Positions 1-8,580 of a stretch of 64,000 nucleotides of DNA are shown piece by piece. The notes beneath the pieces are model-generated. The model saw only the letters and a list, made by a program, of their open reading frames with translations, was not told the DNA's origin and did not search any database. Each line of letters begins with the position of its first letter. Positions within the stretch are counted from its first letter, which is position 1. This DNA is from Methanococcoides sp. LMO-2 (lineage in GTDB: Archaea > Halobacteriota > Methanosarcinia > Methanosarcinales > Methanosarcinaceae), in contig NZ_JBCAUS010000002.1 of assembly GCF_038432375.1 (NCBI RefSeq), forward strand, positions 310,001-374,000. Direction: 5' to 3'. A program made the translations under genes and the position numbers.

Positions 1-1
1 G

Positions 2-136
2 AGAGAGGCTGGAAAAGACTCTGATGGCGTACAAGCTGGAGTTGATGTTGTTTCTGAAGAGACTGCAGATAGCACAAATGACCAACAGGCCGAAAAGAAG
101 AATAAGCCTAAAAAGTACGACGATAGTAATTGGTAA
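2..136 (+). CDS. C-terminal fragment of an unidentified protein
   Basis: The window opens inside a gene. Forward frame 2 is open from the first base to a TAA at 134-136 and encodes 44 residues of a charged, low-complexity tail rich in Asp, Glu, Lys, Gln and Ser, ending in PKKYDDSNW. Such tails are typical of the disordered C-terminus of a larger protein. Frame 3 is also open here for a similar length but gives an unlikely composition, so the frame choice is only moderately sure. A good hairpin terminator lies about 30 bases after the stop, which supports a forward gene ending here. No family can be named. Confidence 0.5.
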   Translation, partial: REAGKDSDGVQAGVDVVSEETADSTNDQQAEKKNKPKKYDDSNW

Positions 137-165
137 TGAAAATAATGTTGCTATTAATGGACATT

Positions 166-195
166 GAAGGGTTAGATCAAAACCCTTCTTTTAAT
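166..195 (+). terminator. hairpin terminator of the leading partial gene
   Basis: GAAGGGTT (166-173) and AACCCTTC (181-188) form a perfect 8-bp stem with a 7-base loop, followed by a T-run. The rest of the gap to 506 is AT-rich and shows no gene; it is the 3' side of the cytochrome gene on the other strand. Confidence 0.7.
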
Positions 196-506
196 CCTTT
201 TTGTGAATCTTACTGTCCAAAAAGATCTTTTATTTTCTGGGATTAATCAAACTAATCCTAATATAGTATCAGGAAATTAAGTATTTCTGCCTGCTAGGGT
301 AGGATTTTTCTATCAATTGAGTTAGTAAGTTTTCTATTCGAAGTTAATATAGTTTTAAACAAGGTTTTACATATATCTCTAAGGATTTGGAAATTCTTAT
401 TTTCGATCAGTGGAGATCATTAGTTTGTGATACAAAAGTTTTTGTAGTCGAAAAAATTCAATCCACAATATAAAATGGGAAATTAAAATTAAAATTAGAA
501 TTCATT

Positions 507-1625
507 TCACTTCCTTCTCATCAACAAGTAAACTGCCAGTATACCAGCAATTGCCATATACGCAAAGAACCCCGGAATATCCTCACCTTCAGCTTCAACC
601 TCAAGTGGTGCTTCAGCTATCCTGTCAATAGTCTCCTGTGAAAGGAACGAGCCACCAGCACCAAGGATCACTCCGTCACTTTCTCCAACGAAGATCTCAG
701 TGTTCTCATGGCAGAATTCACAATCCTTTGCTTCGGTGGTGGTTGTGTGAGGTACCCACTCGGCGAAGGCTGTATGTGTGGAATTGTTGTAGGATGTGGT
801 CATGTTGATGAACGGCTTGATGGTCCCATCAACGGACCTTGCAAGATAGAAACTGCTGACATCTATCCTATCCAGCTGGCCGGTTTCAAGATGGCAGTTC
901 TCACATGTGATGACCCAGCCGGAATGGCAGGCTGAGCAGTCGAGTTTGCTGTTATGTATGCTGTGTGCAGGACTGTCAGGGGAATATTGTGTAACGGCTA
1001 AACCATTGACCTCCTTTTCAGGATCAGTATGGCAATCCGCACAGGTTACTTTCACAGCTTCCATCTGGGACTCGTATGCGACTCCGTCACCGTGTACCTC
1101 TTCTGGTGTATGGCAATCGGTGCAGTCCAGTCCCTTTTCATAGTGAATGTCCGGATTGGGAGCTACATCCTTGTGTGCAGGGAGTTCTCCCTGGAAATAT
1201 GATGTCTGCTTCTTGAAGTGGCATTGGTCACATGTTTCAATAGTAATATCGCCACCATGTCCTTCTTCTCCTGTGTGACATGATGTACATGAGGAAGCAT
1301 GGCAATCGGAACAGCCTCTTTCCTCATAGAAGGAGTGCATATCTATTCCAAATTCACCTGCTGCACCTTTCTCATATTCTCCTTTCATACCGCTACCGGT
1401 GTAGTGAAGGGAAGACGAGAAATTGGTAATGATGTCTGCATGACAGGGCTGACAGCTGTCAAGGTCTGATCCGGCTTCTGTTTCCCCGGCAGCAAAAGCA
1501 ACATTTGTTGACATGATGCATAAGGCCGAGACAATTATAATAGCGATAGCTACGGTACAGTGTTTGTATGGTGTCTTTCCGGAAAATTTAGTAAGTACTC
1601 TGCTTAGTTGAAACCTCTGGCTCAT
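507..1625 (-). CDS. membrane-anchored nine-heme cytochrome c
   Basis: A 372-residue exported multiheme cytochrome c. It has an N-terminal hydrophobic signal segment ending near NVAFA, nine CxxCH heme-binding motifs (CQPCH, CSDCH, CTSCH, CDQCH, CTDCH, CADCH, CSACH, CENCH, CEFCH), and a C-terminal membrane helix followed by MRRK, so the heme domain should face outside, anchored by its tail. Extra His residues could be distal ligands. Multiheme cytochromes of Methanosarcinales (MmcA is the characterised one, with seven hemes and linked to Rnf) carry electrons across the envelope; this one has no rnf genes beside it and is a different protein. A GTG six bases upstream (1631) could also start it, but the AGGGGGAG ribosome site is spaced for the ATG at 1625. 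It is divergent from the Gate-domain protein. Confidence 0.9.
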   Translation of the reverse strand: MSQRFQLSRVLTKFSGKTPYKHCTVAIAIIIVSALCIMSTNVAFAAGETEAGSDLDSCQPCHADIITNFSSSLHYTGSGMKGEYEKGAAGEFGIDMHSFYEERGCSDCHASSCTSCHTGEEGHGGDITIETCDQCHFKKQTSYFQGELPAHKDVAPNPDIHYEKGLDCTDCHTPEEVHGDGVAYESQMEAVKVTCADCHTDPEKEVNGLAVTQYSPDSPAHSIHNSKLDCSACHSGWVITCENCHLETGQLDRIDVSSFYLARSVDGTIKPFINMTTSYNNSTHTAFAEWVPHTTTTEAKDCEFCHENTEIFVGESDGVILGAGGSFLSQETIDRIAEAPLEVEAEGEDIPGFFAYMAIAGILAVYLLMRRK

Positions 1626-1815
1626 TAGCACTCCCCCTGCTAATATGTATTATGTATTGAAATGTATTCAATCTTGCTGTGACGCGTAATGCATAATGTT
1701 TAATGCGGTCTCCGGATCAATATTTCATTTTAATTTCATGGTTCCTGCTTTTAGTCCCTGTCAGTCTCTAATTGTTTCGTAAGAATACGAAAGACTCATA
1801 TCTGATATGGGGTAT

Positions 1816-1857
1816 ATGAACGCCAATGTGGATCGATGGATTATACTCAGCATTTGA
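1816..1857 (+). other. possible 13-codon upstream ORF overlapping the Gate-protein start
   Basis: An ATG at 1816, four bases after GGGG (1809-1812), opens a 13-codon frame that ends at TGA 1857, overlapping the start of the next gene in another frame. The ribosome site is better spaced for this small ORF than for the main ATG at 1826. It may couple or dampen translation, or may be chance. Confidence 0.3.
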
Positions 1858-2758
1858 CTATCTCATCAAGGTCATCCCGCCGATCGTTATCGGAACCCTG
1901 ATAATGGATATTATGGTGGAGATGGGCTGGGTGAACAAGCTGGGCTTTATAGCATCACCTCTCATGCGCTTTGGTCACCTGAGGGAAGAGATCGGTCTCA
2001 GTTTCCTTACATCATTCGGTTCTTCGGCTGCCGGAAATTCCATGATCGCAAAGCTTCATGATGATAACCACATCGACAGGAAAGAGACCATAATAGCCAC
2101 AATGGTGAACTCCTTCCCATCCGGTATCGTGCTCTCAAGGGATCTGTTTCCGGTGGTGGTCATATTGCTTGGCACAACCGGTCTCATCTATCTGGGAATT
2201 GTGGTTCTTATCGGATTCCTGAAAACATTGCTCGCACTTCTGGCTGCTCGCATTCTCCTGAAACCACGACCATCAGGAAATATCCACGCCACTACGGAGA
2301 AGATAACTATCAGGAAAGCTTCCGTAAAGGCCCTGAAAAGGTCGAAGAGGTCGCTTACAAGGATCGTTGTCACCATGACCATCGTATCTGTCATCGTGTT
2401 CCAGCTCATGGAGACCGGGGTCTTTGATTGGGCAGCATCCATAATGAAGGATTCATTCATGGTCCAATACGTGCCTGCCGATGGTCTGCCTATAATTGCC
2501 GGCTGGTTTGCCAGCAATATTGCTGCTTACACCATAGCAGGTAATCTTCTTGAAGCAGAGATGCTCTCCTCAAAGGACATAATCCTTGCACTCCTCATCG
2601 GAAGGATACTGGCAAGTGTTGCAAGGATCAGGACCATGCTTCCTTATTATATCGGTATCTTCAGCCCAAACCTTGGTGTGAGAATAATGTTCGTCTCCCT
2701 GGCAATGCAGAACGGTATCATGCTGGGAATTGCAGGGTTCATTATTGTTTTCTTCTGA
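1826..2758 (+). CDS. Gate-domain (nucleoside recognition) integral membrane protein
   Basis: A 310-residue multi-pass membrane protein of the nucleoside-recognition (Gate) family, related to the pore halves of concentrative nucleoside transporters and of sporulation proteins SpmA/SpmB. The N-terminal half carries the typical Gate segment (around residues 15-120, with a FLTSFGSSAAGNSM stretch and NSFPSGIV), then a charged cytoplasmic linker, then a second membrane block. Its substrate in archaea is not established. Its start region is divergent from the multiheme cytochrome gene, with about 200 bases between them, so the two may share regulation. An in-frame TGA at 1817-1819 excludes any longer start. 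Confidence 0.75.
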   Translation: MWIDGLYSAFDYLIKVIPPIVIGTLIMDIMVEMGWVNKLGFIASPLMRFGHLREEIGLSFLTSFGSSAAGNSMIAKLHDDNHIDRKETIIATMVNSFPSGIVLSRDLFPVVVILLGTTGLIYLGIVVLIGFLKTLLALLAARILLKPRPSGNIHATTEKITIRKASVKALKRSKRSLTRIVVTMTIVSVIVFQLMETGVFDWAASIMKDSFMVQYVPADGLPIIAGWFASNIAAYTIAGNLLEAEMLSSKDIILALLIGRILASVARIRTMLPYYIGIFSPNLGVRIMFVSLAMQNGIMLGIAGFIIVFF

Positions 2759-2863
2759 TTCGGAATTCTCTTTTTCACTGTATATATTCGGAGAATTAAA
2801 TAAAAATTGGGTGGGAGGGGGTAGAAGTTGTATCTAATAAAAGGAGGTAAAATGAAGTTCTTC

Positions 2864-3688
2864 TCAGGCAACCAGTTTGTTAAGGTTAACATTTCCATTT
2901 GTTGTTCTTATATCGATCTTATTGCCACCTTCACCGATGGTTCCTTCTACATGAGTTGATTCAAGTCTTGTGACAACCAGCTCTACTTCATTCATTGAGA
3001 TGTGGCCATTGGTCGTTTCCATCTCGATATCGGCATCAAGTGAGGGATCGATATAAAGTATTATTCCTCCATTGGTACATCTGACATCTACATCTTCTTT
3101 TATGTCAAGGATATGGGCTTCGATCTTTCCGTTAGTTGTCTTCAGGTCACTGATCCCGGTTGTTCTCCTGATATCAAGTTCTCCATTGCTGGAAGTTGCT
3201 GCTACGTATCCTTCAATGTTGCTTATTGCTATGTTTCCATTGGTTGTCATAGCTGTAACATTTCCCCTTGTATCCGTGATTACGATATCCCCATTCGTTG
3301 TTTTTATGAGTTCAACATTTGTATTCTCAGGGATCCTTATTTTCATATCAACTGAGACCCTGACATTTTCATAAGAAGGATATTTTGTTTCCACTTTCAG
3401 CTCATCATCGATCTCATTGACAATGATATGGATCTTTTCAAGTTCCTCTTCCCCATGATGGGTCCTTTTAGTAGCATCCAGCCTTATTAAATCTCCATCC
3501 CAGCTATCGATCTCTACTTGGCCGTTCACATTGATGACGTTCAATGTTGTATTGTTGGTCGCTTCATATTCTCCGCTGAAATATTCCACTTCTTCAACCC
3601 CGAGATCCGGTCCGTATGAGATACATCCTGAAACGGCAGCCATAGCTATTGTAGCCAGAAATAGAAAGGTTATCTGATATTTGTTCAT
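2864..3688 (-). CDS. DUF4097-type beta-repeat lipoprotein
   Basis: A 274-residue lipoprotein. The signal peptide ends in an AAVSGC lipobox near residue 22. The body consists of short repeats of the type (T)TNGxIxI, about every 20 residues, as in the DUF4097/DUF4098 putative adhesin family, which is expected to fold as a right-handed beta-helix. No enzymatic residues are evident. It faces the Gate-domain gene tail to tail and is divergent from the peroxiredoxin. The role is likely at the cell surface; no partner is visible. Confidence 0.75.
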   Translation of the reverse strand: MNKYQITFLFLATIAMAAVSGCISYGPDLGVEEVEYFSGEYEATNNTTLNVINVNGQVEIDSWDGDLIRLDATKRTHHGEEELEKIHIIVNEIDDELKVETKYPSYENVRVSVDMKIRIPENTNVELIKTTNGDIVITDTRGNVTAMTTNGNIAISNIEGYVAATSSNGELDIRRTTGISDLKTTNGKIEAHILDIKEDVDVRCTNGGIILYIDPSLDADIEMETTNGHISMNEVELVVTRLESTHVEGTIGEGGNKIDIRTTNGNVNLNKLVA

Positions 3689-3780
3689 TTTAAAGCCCCC
3701 AATAAGAATTAGAGACAGTTAATAATAAATCTATCTGTTAGGGTTCATCAAAACCTGCTTTTCTTTAAAATTAGTACAAT

Positions 3781-3795
3781 GTTAACGTCGTTAAA
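3781..3795. promoter_or_regulatory. GTTAA-N5-TTAA operator candidate, peroxiredoxin promoter
   Basis: GTTAACGTCGTTAAA lies about 35 bases upstream of the TATA-like box (AACTTATATG, near 3828) of the peroxiredoxin gene. Near-identical 15-mers occur upstream of the iron-type ABC importer (20840) and sufCB (48925, opposite orientation). The sequence match is seen; a common regulator is inferred. Confidence 0.5.
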
Positions 3796-3873
3796 TTTAT
3801 GCGAAAGTTATTTATGCTGATTTCTAAAACTTATATGTAATCTTTAGAAATACCCGACAGGGAGAGAACAACA

Positions 3874-4560
3874 ATGAGCGAATCTGAAAATGTAGAACGT
3901 GTCAATATGCCTTTAATAGGGGATGATGCACCATCCTTTACAGCAAAAACAACACAGGGTGAAATAACCTTCCCAGGCGATTATGAAGGTAAATGGGTGA
4001 TCCTTTTTAGCCATCCAGCAGACTTCACCCCAGTATGTACAACTGAGTTCATGACGTTTGCAAGCATGCAGGATGAGTTCAGGGAACTGAATACGGAGTT
4101 GATCGGTCTGTCAATTGACAGTATCTATGCTCACATTGCATGGCTTCGTACGATCAAAGAGAAGATCGAGTACAAAGGCATGAAAGATGTTGAAGTTAAT
4201 TTCCCTGTTATTGAAGATCTTACCATGGAAGTTGCAAAAAAATTCGGAATGTTACAACCAAATGCCTCCAATACACAGGCAGTACGTGCCGTTTTCATAA
4301 TGGATCCACAAGCCAAGGTACGTTGCATTCTTTACTATCCATTGAGCAATGGCCGTAATATGGATGAGGTCAAGCGTATCCTGCTTGCAATGCAGAAATC
4401 TGATGAAGAGAACATTGCAACCCCTGCTAACTGGCAACCTGGGGAAGATGTTATTATTCCACCACCTGGTTCATGTGGGACGGCTAAGGAAAGGATTGAA
4501 ACCGAAGAAGAAGGCAAATACTGTCTTGACTGGTTCATCTGCTTCAAAAAAGAGTCCTGA
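3874..4560 (+). CDS. Prx6-type peroxiredoxin
   Basis: A 228-residue thiol peroxidase of the AhpC/TSA superfamily, Prx6 subgroup, which reduces hydrogen peroxide and organic peroxides. The peroxidatic Cys55 sits in PADFTPVCTTEF. Three further Cys lie near the C-terminus (GSCGTAKE and CLDWFIC), as in archaeal Prx6 enzymes (Aeropyrum Tpx) where C-terminal cysteines resolve the sulfenic acid. A start at Met12 would also keep the fold, but ATG 3874 has a GGGAGAG ribosome site 9 bases before it. Single gene with its own TATA box and a strong downstream hairpin; a 15-bp near-palindrome upstream may be its operator. Confidence 0.92.
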   Translation: MSESENVERVNMPLIGDDAPSFTAKTTQGEITFPGDYEGKWVILFSHPADFTPVCTTEFMTFASMQDEFRELNTELIGLSIDSIYAHIAWLRTIKEKIEYKGMKDVEVNFPVIEDLTMEVAKKFGMLQPNASNTQAVRAVFIMDPQAKVRCILYYPLSNGRNMDEVKRILLAMQKSDEENIATPANWQPGEDVIIPPPGSCGTAKERIETEEEGKYCLDWFICFKKES

Positions 4561-4586
4561 AAAGGAATATGGTATAATTGAGCGGT

Positions 4587-4620
4587 AGTCACCATTGTTG
4601 GTGACTGCATTCTATATTTT
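4587..4620 (+). terminator. hairpin terminator of the peroxiredoxin gene
   Basis: AGTCACC (4587-4593) pairs with GGTGACT (4600-4606) around a 6-base loop, followed by a T-rich stretch. Confidence 0.7.
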
Positions 4621-4728
4621 AATAACTTCCAGTTAATTGTCCTTATCAGATTGATGCGATGGTTCTATTTGATATTGTGCACATATATTGCTATTATCAA
4701 TTTCATGTTTGCTTTTTGAGATGGTATT

Positions 4729-5391
4729 ATGACCCGATCGGTTTTTGAGAACCTGTCCCAACGATATGATGTCCTGCAAAAACAGGCCCTTCCAAACTGG
4801 CAGACGTTCTTCTCCACAGTTGTGGAATACATTCCTGAAGGAAAATCGAATATACTTGAATTGGCCAGTGGAACAGGTTTTCTTACCAGCATGATCCGTA
4901 AAGCAAGACCTGAAGCTTCTATTACATGTATTGACAGGGATCCTGCCATGCTGGAGGTTGCAAAGGGGAAACCTGAGCTTAAGGATGTTATATTTATAGA
5001 GGGTGATATCCTGAAAGCGTGGCCAGAGGGTACTTTTGATCTCATTGTCTCCACACAATTCATCTTTGCTTTACCGTCAGATGATAGAATAAGGGTATTC
5101 AGACAGATACACGATAGCCTCAGGCCGGATGGCATTTTTATCGAAGGTGATATTTTCAGACAAGAAAGCAGGCTGGAAACGATGATCTACCGGTCCCAAT
5201 GGGAAAAGTACATGCTGGAGCATGATATGTCGCCTGCAGAAGTTGAAGAGATGTTGTTGTCCCTGGACCGGATCTATGGTAGGATTGATACAATTCCAGA
5301 GCTTAAGGAAAAGCTGAAGGCTGCTGGGTTTGAAAATGTGTTTTGTCCTTACTGGTATGAATTGTACGCTGTTGTCGTGGCTTCGGTCTGA
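4729..5391 (+). CDS. class I SAM-dependent methyltransferase
   Basis: A 220-residue Rossmann-fold methyltransferase. Motif I is LELASGTGFL (about residues 43-52), the acidic residue after beta-2 is in CIDRDPAML, and the post-III region DGIFIEGD is present. The substrate cannot be told; the general shape is that of ubiquinone/menaquinone or small-molecule methyltransferases. It stands alone between the peroxiredoxin terminator and the convergent EamA gene. The ATG at 4729 follows a weak TGAGATGGT ribosome-site-like stretch. Confidence 0.8.
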   Translation: MTRSVFENLSQRYDVLQKQALPNWQTFFSTVVEYIPEGKSNILELASGTGFLTSMIRKARPEASITCIDRDPAMLEVAKGKPELKDVIFIEGDILKAWPEGTFDLIVSTQFIFALPSDDRIRVFRQIHDSLRPDGIFIEGDIFRQESRLETMIYRSQWEKYMLEHDMSPAEVEEMLLSLDRIYGRIDTIPELKEKLKAAGFENVFCPYWYELYAVVVASV

Positions 5392-5452
5392 ACTTAGGAC
5401 GATATCGGATAGGCCAACAACTCCATAGGATCTCGTTCCCATCATCTTATTT

Positions 5453-6307
5453 TCAGGCTGAGATGAACACGATCGCAACCAGGGCAGCAGCCACTCCTAC
5501 CCATTGCTTTGTGGAAAGCTTCTCCTTCAGTATGATCCATGCGAGCAACACTGTGCCTGCGGGGTACAGGGATGATGTGATTGAAGCAATATCGAGCCGA
5601 CCTGCCTGTGAAGCAAGTGCAAAGAAGGTGTTTCCGCCGGTATCAAATACACCTGCTATTAAAACTATGGGGAGCACCTTTTTAGAAGGAATGTATACCT
5701 GTCTGCTTGCTGCTATGAATATAAGAAGCGTGATCACCGCAGCGATCCTTGCAGCGGTAAGTGGCCAGAGGACGGCTGTATCACTGACCTTGTCGATGGA
5801 TATGAAGAACAACCCGAAACCGGTTCCTGCGATCAACGGAAGTATGAGGTCTGAACGTTCTATTTTGCTGCTCTCGTCTCCACCGCCTGCAATGAGCCAG
5901 ACAGCTACAAGTGCAAAAGCAAATCCGATCATCTGGTGAATAGCAGGCAGGCCTTCATAGAATGCACCATAGATGGCAGGTACAGCAGCAGCAACGACTG
6001 CCGATGTTGGAGCTACCAGTCCCATTCTACCCTGAGAGAGGCCACGGTAGAGGGCAAGAAGTCCTATGCTGATGAATACTCCTGCAACAGCTCCCCAGAT
6101 CATGCCTCCAAGAGGAGGTACTATTTCTCCCATGAAATAGGCTGAGGCTGCAAGAAGGAAAATCCCGACGGCCTGAGTTATCAGGACAACACTATAGACA
6201 TTTGCACGTTTTGAAGCAAAGCCTCCGCTGAAATCTCCGGCACCCCAGGATATGGCCGCCATAAGTCCAAAGAAGACCACGAGAAACTCAGCAGGTATCA
6301 TTGGCAA
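5453..6307 (-). CDS. EamA/DMT-family transporter
   Basis: A 284-residue membrane protein with about ten predicted helices in two EamA repeats, the layout of drug/metabolite exporters. The first helix begins right after the N-terminus (FFGLMAAISWGAGDFSGGF) and the second repeat includes PLTAARIAAVITLL and the C-terminal SSLYPAGTVLLAWIILKE signature. Substrate unknown. It is convergent with the methyltransferase and divergent from the small protein that starts at 6457. Confidence 0.85.
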   Translation of the reverse strand: MPMIPAEFLVVFFGLMAAISWGAGDFSGGFASKRANVYSVVLITQAVGIFLLAASAYFMGEIVPPLGGMIWGAVAGVFISIGLLALYRGLSQGRMGLVAPTSAVVAAAVPAIYGAFYEGLPAIHQMIGFAFALVAVWLIAGGGDESSKIERSDLILPLIAGTGFGLFFISIDKVSDTAVLWPLTAARIAAVITLLIFIAASRQVYIPSKKVLPIVLIAGVFDTGGNTFFALASQAGRLDIASITSSLYPAGTVLLAWIILKEKLSTKQWVGVAAALVAIVFISA

Positions 6308-6456
6308 TATTCTCCCTGAATAGCTATGATGTTGAACTATTTGGGTTTATGCCCTTATACCTCATTTTCTATGTTTTCTTAGAACATCGTATTTATCGAT
6401 AGATCGTAAATATCTATATGGGGCTACAAATTGAGAATTTAAGTTGAGGGATTTCT

Positions 6457-6684
6457 ATGATCTACATCCAAAAGAGATACAGGGATGATCTCGAAGAGAT
6501 CGATGAAAGTGAAGTAGACAGGGTCGAAATGACCCTTGTCACGTATAAAAAAGTGTGCTGTGGCCACAAAAAGAAGAAAGTTGTGGATATTGGGTGGATA
6601 AGTGAACCAAAGGACCTGCAGTTATCAAATGTAAAGGAATATTCGATCGAGGATCGGATTCTCAGTGTATTGATAGAGATCTGA
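6457..6684 (+). CDS. small hypothetical protein with CCGHKKKK motif
   Basis: A 75-residue protein starting at ATG 6457 with a TTGAGGG ribosome site 9 bases upstream. It is acidic at the N-terminus (EEIDESEVDRVEM), has a paired Cys followed by HKKKK in the middle, and a beta-rich C-terminal half. No known family recognised. Convergent with the SulP gene, with only 14 bases between the stops. Confidence 0.6.
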   Translation: MIYIQKRYRDDLEEIDESEVDRVEMTLVTYKKVCCGHKKKKVVDIGWISEPKDLQLSNVKEYSIEDRILSVLIEI

Positions 6685-6698
6685 TCCCTTGATTGCTT

Positions 6699-8237
6699 TT
6701 ATCCCAGTATATCAGAAGGTACCTTGTAATGTGGATCTTCCCAGTGATTAACATCGATGATTGCAGATGCATTGTCCAGAAGCACAAGGCAATCTTCGCT
6801 TAAGTGCCTAAGGTGAACCTTCTTCCCAACCCTGGCATAGCGCTCAGTTACCTTGTTCAGGGCTTCTATTGCGGAGTGGTCAGCAACTCTTGATTCCTTG
6901 AGGTCGATGATGATCTCGTCCGGATCATTAAGGACATCAAATTTGTTCTGGAACTCAGTTACCGAGCCAAAGAACAACGGGCCAAAAAATTCGTAGTGCT
7001 TGATCCCGTTATCATCAATTATCTCTCTTGCACGAACCAGTTTGGCGTTTTCCCAGGCAAATGCCAGTGCTGAGATCACGACACCTGCAATTACTGCTAC
7101 TGCAAGGTTGTGGTAGATAACGGTTATACCTGCAACGACCACCATAACAATTACATCCGTTATGGGCACTTTTCTGAATATCTTTAATGACGCCCACTCA
7201 AATGTTCCGATGGCAACAACGAACATCACACCAACCAGTGCTGCCATTGGTATTTTTTCAATAAGAGGGGAACCGAACAGCACAAAGATCAATAGGCCTG
7301 TGGCCGCAACGATCCCTGATATCCTGTTCCTGGCACCGGAATTGATATTGATAAGACTCTGTCCGATCATTGCACAGCCACCCATTCCTCCAAAAAGTCC
7401 GCAAACAAAGTTGGCAACACCCTGTGCCGTGCTTTCTTTATTTGCTCTGCTTCTTGTTTCTGTCATCTCGTCTATTACAGTAAGTGTCAGCAGGCTCTCG
7501 ATCAGGCCCACCAGTGCCATAACTAACGAGTATGGGAAGATGATCTTCAGTGTCTCCAGGTTAAGCGGGACCTGTGGAAGATGGAAGGCCGGCAATCCAC
7601 CTGCAATGGATGCAATATCTCCGACTGTCCTTGTCTGGATCTGGAAATAGATCACAATAGCTGAAACAACTATGATCGCAGTCAGTGAAGATGGAACTGC
7701 TTTTGTCAGCTTTGGCAGCAAATAGATGATCGCCATGGTCAGGCCTACAAGAGCTAACATGACCAGAAGTGCCTGTCCGCTCAACCAGTGCTCGATCCCG
7801 TTAATATCAGTTACCTTGAACTGGGCGAGCTGAGCCATGAAGATCACTATGGCCAGTCCGTTCACAAATCCGAACATTACTGCATGTGGCACCAGTCGGA
7901 TGAATTTTCCCAATCTCAAAAAACCAATGGTCATTTGAATGATCCCCATCAGTATGACAGCAGCAAAAAGGTACTCGACCCCATGTCTGACCACCAGGGC
8001 CACAACTACGACCGCTATTGCTCCCGTAGCACCTGAGATCATTCCCGGCCTGCCTCCTATGATAGCTGTTATTAATCCAATGATGAATGCAGAGTATAAT
8101 CCGACCAATGGACTAACGTTCGCTATGATCGAAAATGCCACAGCTTCAGGCACAAGGGCCAGTGAAACAGTTAGCCCTGAAAGGACCTCGTTTTTTAGAT
8201 TTGATTGGTCGTTCTTTAATTGTTCTATAAATGCCAT
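6699..8237 (-). CDS. SulP-family anion transporter with STAS domain
   Basis: A 512-residue SulP/SLC26 protein. The N-terminal 400 residues form the membrane domain (LSGLTVSLALVPEAVAFSI in the first helices, GLFGGMGGCAMIGQSLIN as the conserved central signature), and a STAS domain follows (about residues 420-500, IIDLKESRVADHSAIEALN). Members import sulfate, bicarbonate or other small anions; which one here is not shown. Start at ATG 8237. Single gene. Confidence 0.92.
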   Translation of the reverse strand: MAFIEQLKNDQSNLKNEVLSGLTVSLALVPEAVAFSIIANVSPLVGLYSAFIIGLITAIIGGRPGMISGATGAIAVVVVALVVRHGVEYLFAAVILMGIIQMTIGFLRLGKFIRLVPHAVMFGFVNGLAIVIFMAQLAQFKVTDINGIEHWLSGQALLVMLALVGLTMAIIYLLPKLTKAVPSSLTAIIVVSAIVIYFQIQTRTVGDIASIAGGLPAFHLPQVPLNLETLKIIFPYSLVMALVGLIESLLTLTVIDEMTETRSRANKESTAQGVANFVCGLFGGMGGCAMIGQSLININSGARNRISGIVAATGLLIFVLFGSPLIEKIPMAALVGVMFVVAIGTFEWASLKIFRKVPITDVIVMVVVAGITVIYHNLAVAVIAGVVISALAFAWENAKLVRAREIIDDNGIKHYEFFGPLFFGSVTEFQNKFDVLNDPDEIIIDLKESRVADHSAIEALNKVTERYARVGKKVHLRHLSEDCLVLLDNASAIIDVNHWEDPHYKVPSDILG

Positions 8238-8374
8238 ATTTATCCCGTTTTAAAGTGCTATTATGCCGTCTGGGTAGGGAATGCCTTGTATCATCAAGGA
8301 AAAAACAAGCAGGATACCATTGATAGCTGGTGTAATAATACCAGTAAAGGGCCAGAAGTTATTGCAAAGGCAAC

Positions 8375-8399
8375 TTGGAGTACTAAAATTTGGAGTACT
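8375..8399. repeat. tandem TTGGAGTACT boxes upstream of the SulP gene
   Basis: TTGGAGTACT occurs at 8375-8384 and again at 8390-8399, 15 bases apart, about 140 bases upstream of the SulP start. A hairpin CAGATCAT/ATGATCTG and two copies of GTTCTCA lie close by (8421-8460). The gap 8238-8580 holds no gene; these boxes look like regulator sites but no regulator is known. Confidence 0.4.
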
Positions 8400-8580
8400 G
8401 TGATTGCTAGAATAAAACCTGTTCTCAGATCATATTGAAATGATCTGTGATCTTGTTCTCAAATTCCATAGTTATATCTTTTAGATATATACTGCCAGGA
8501 TTAGCAGAGCTTCGTAGAATATACTCTCACTATATAAATGTAATCATGGTTTGGAACTAAAAAGAAAAACGGGAGGAGAA

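Noticed and set aside
8220-8438. 72-codon forward ORF upstream of SulP
   Set aside because: It overlaps the SulP start antisense, has no ribosome site and an unlikely composition; it spans the AGTACT boxes.
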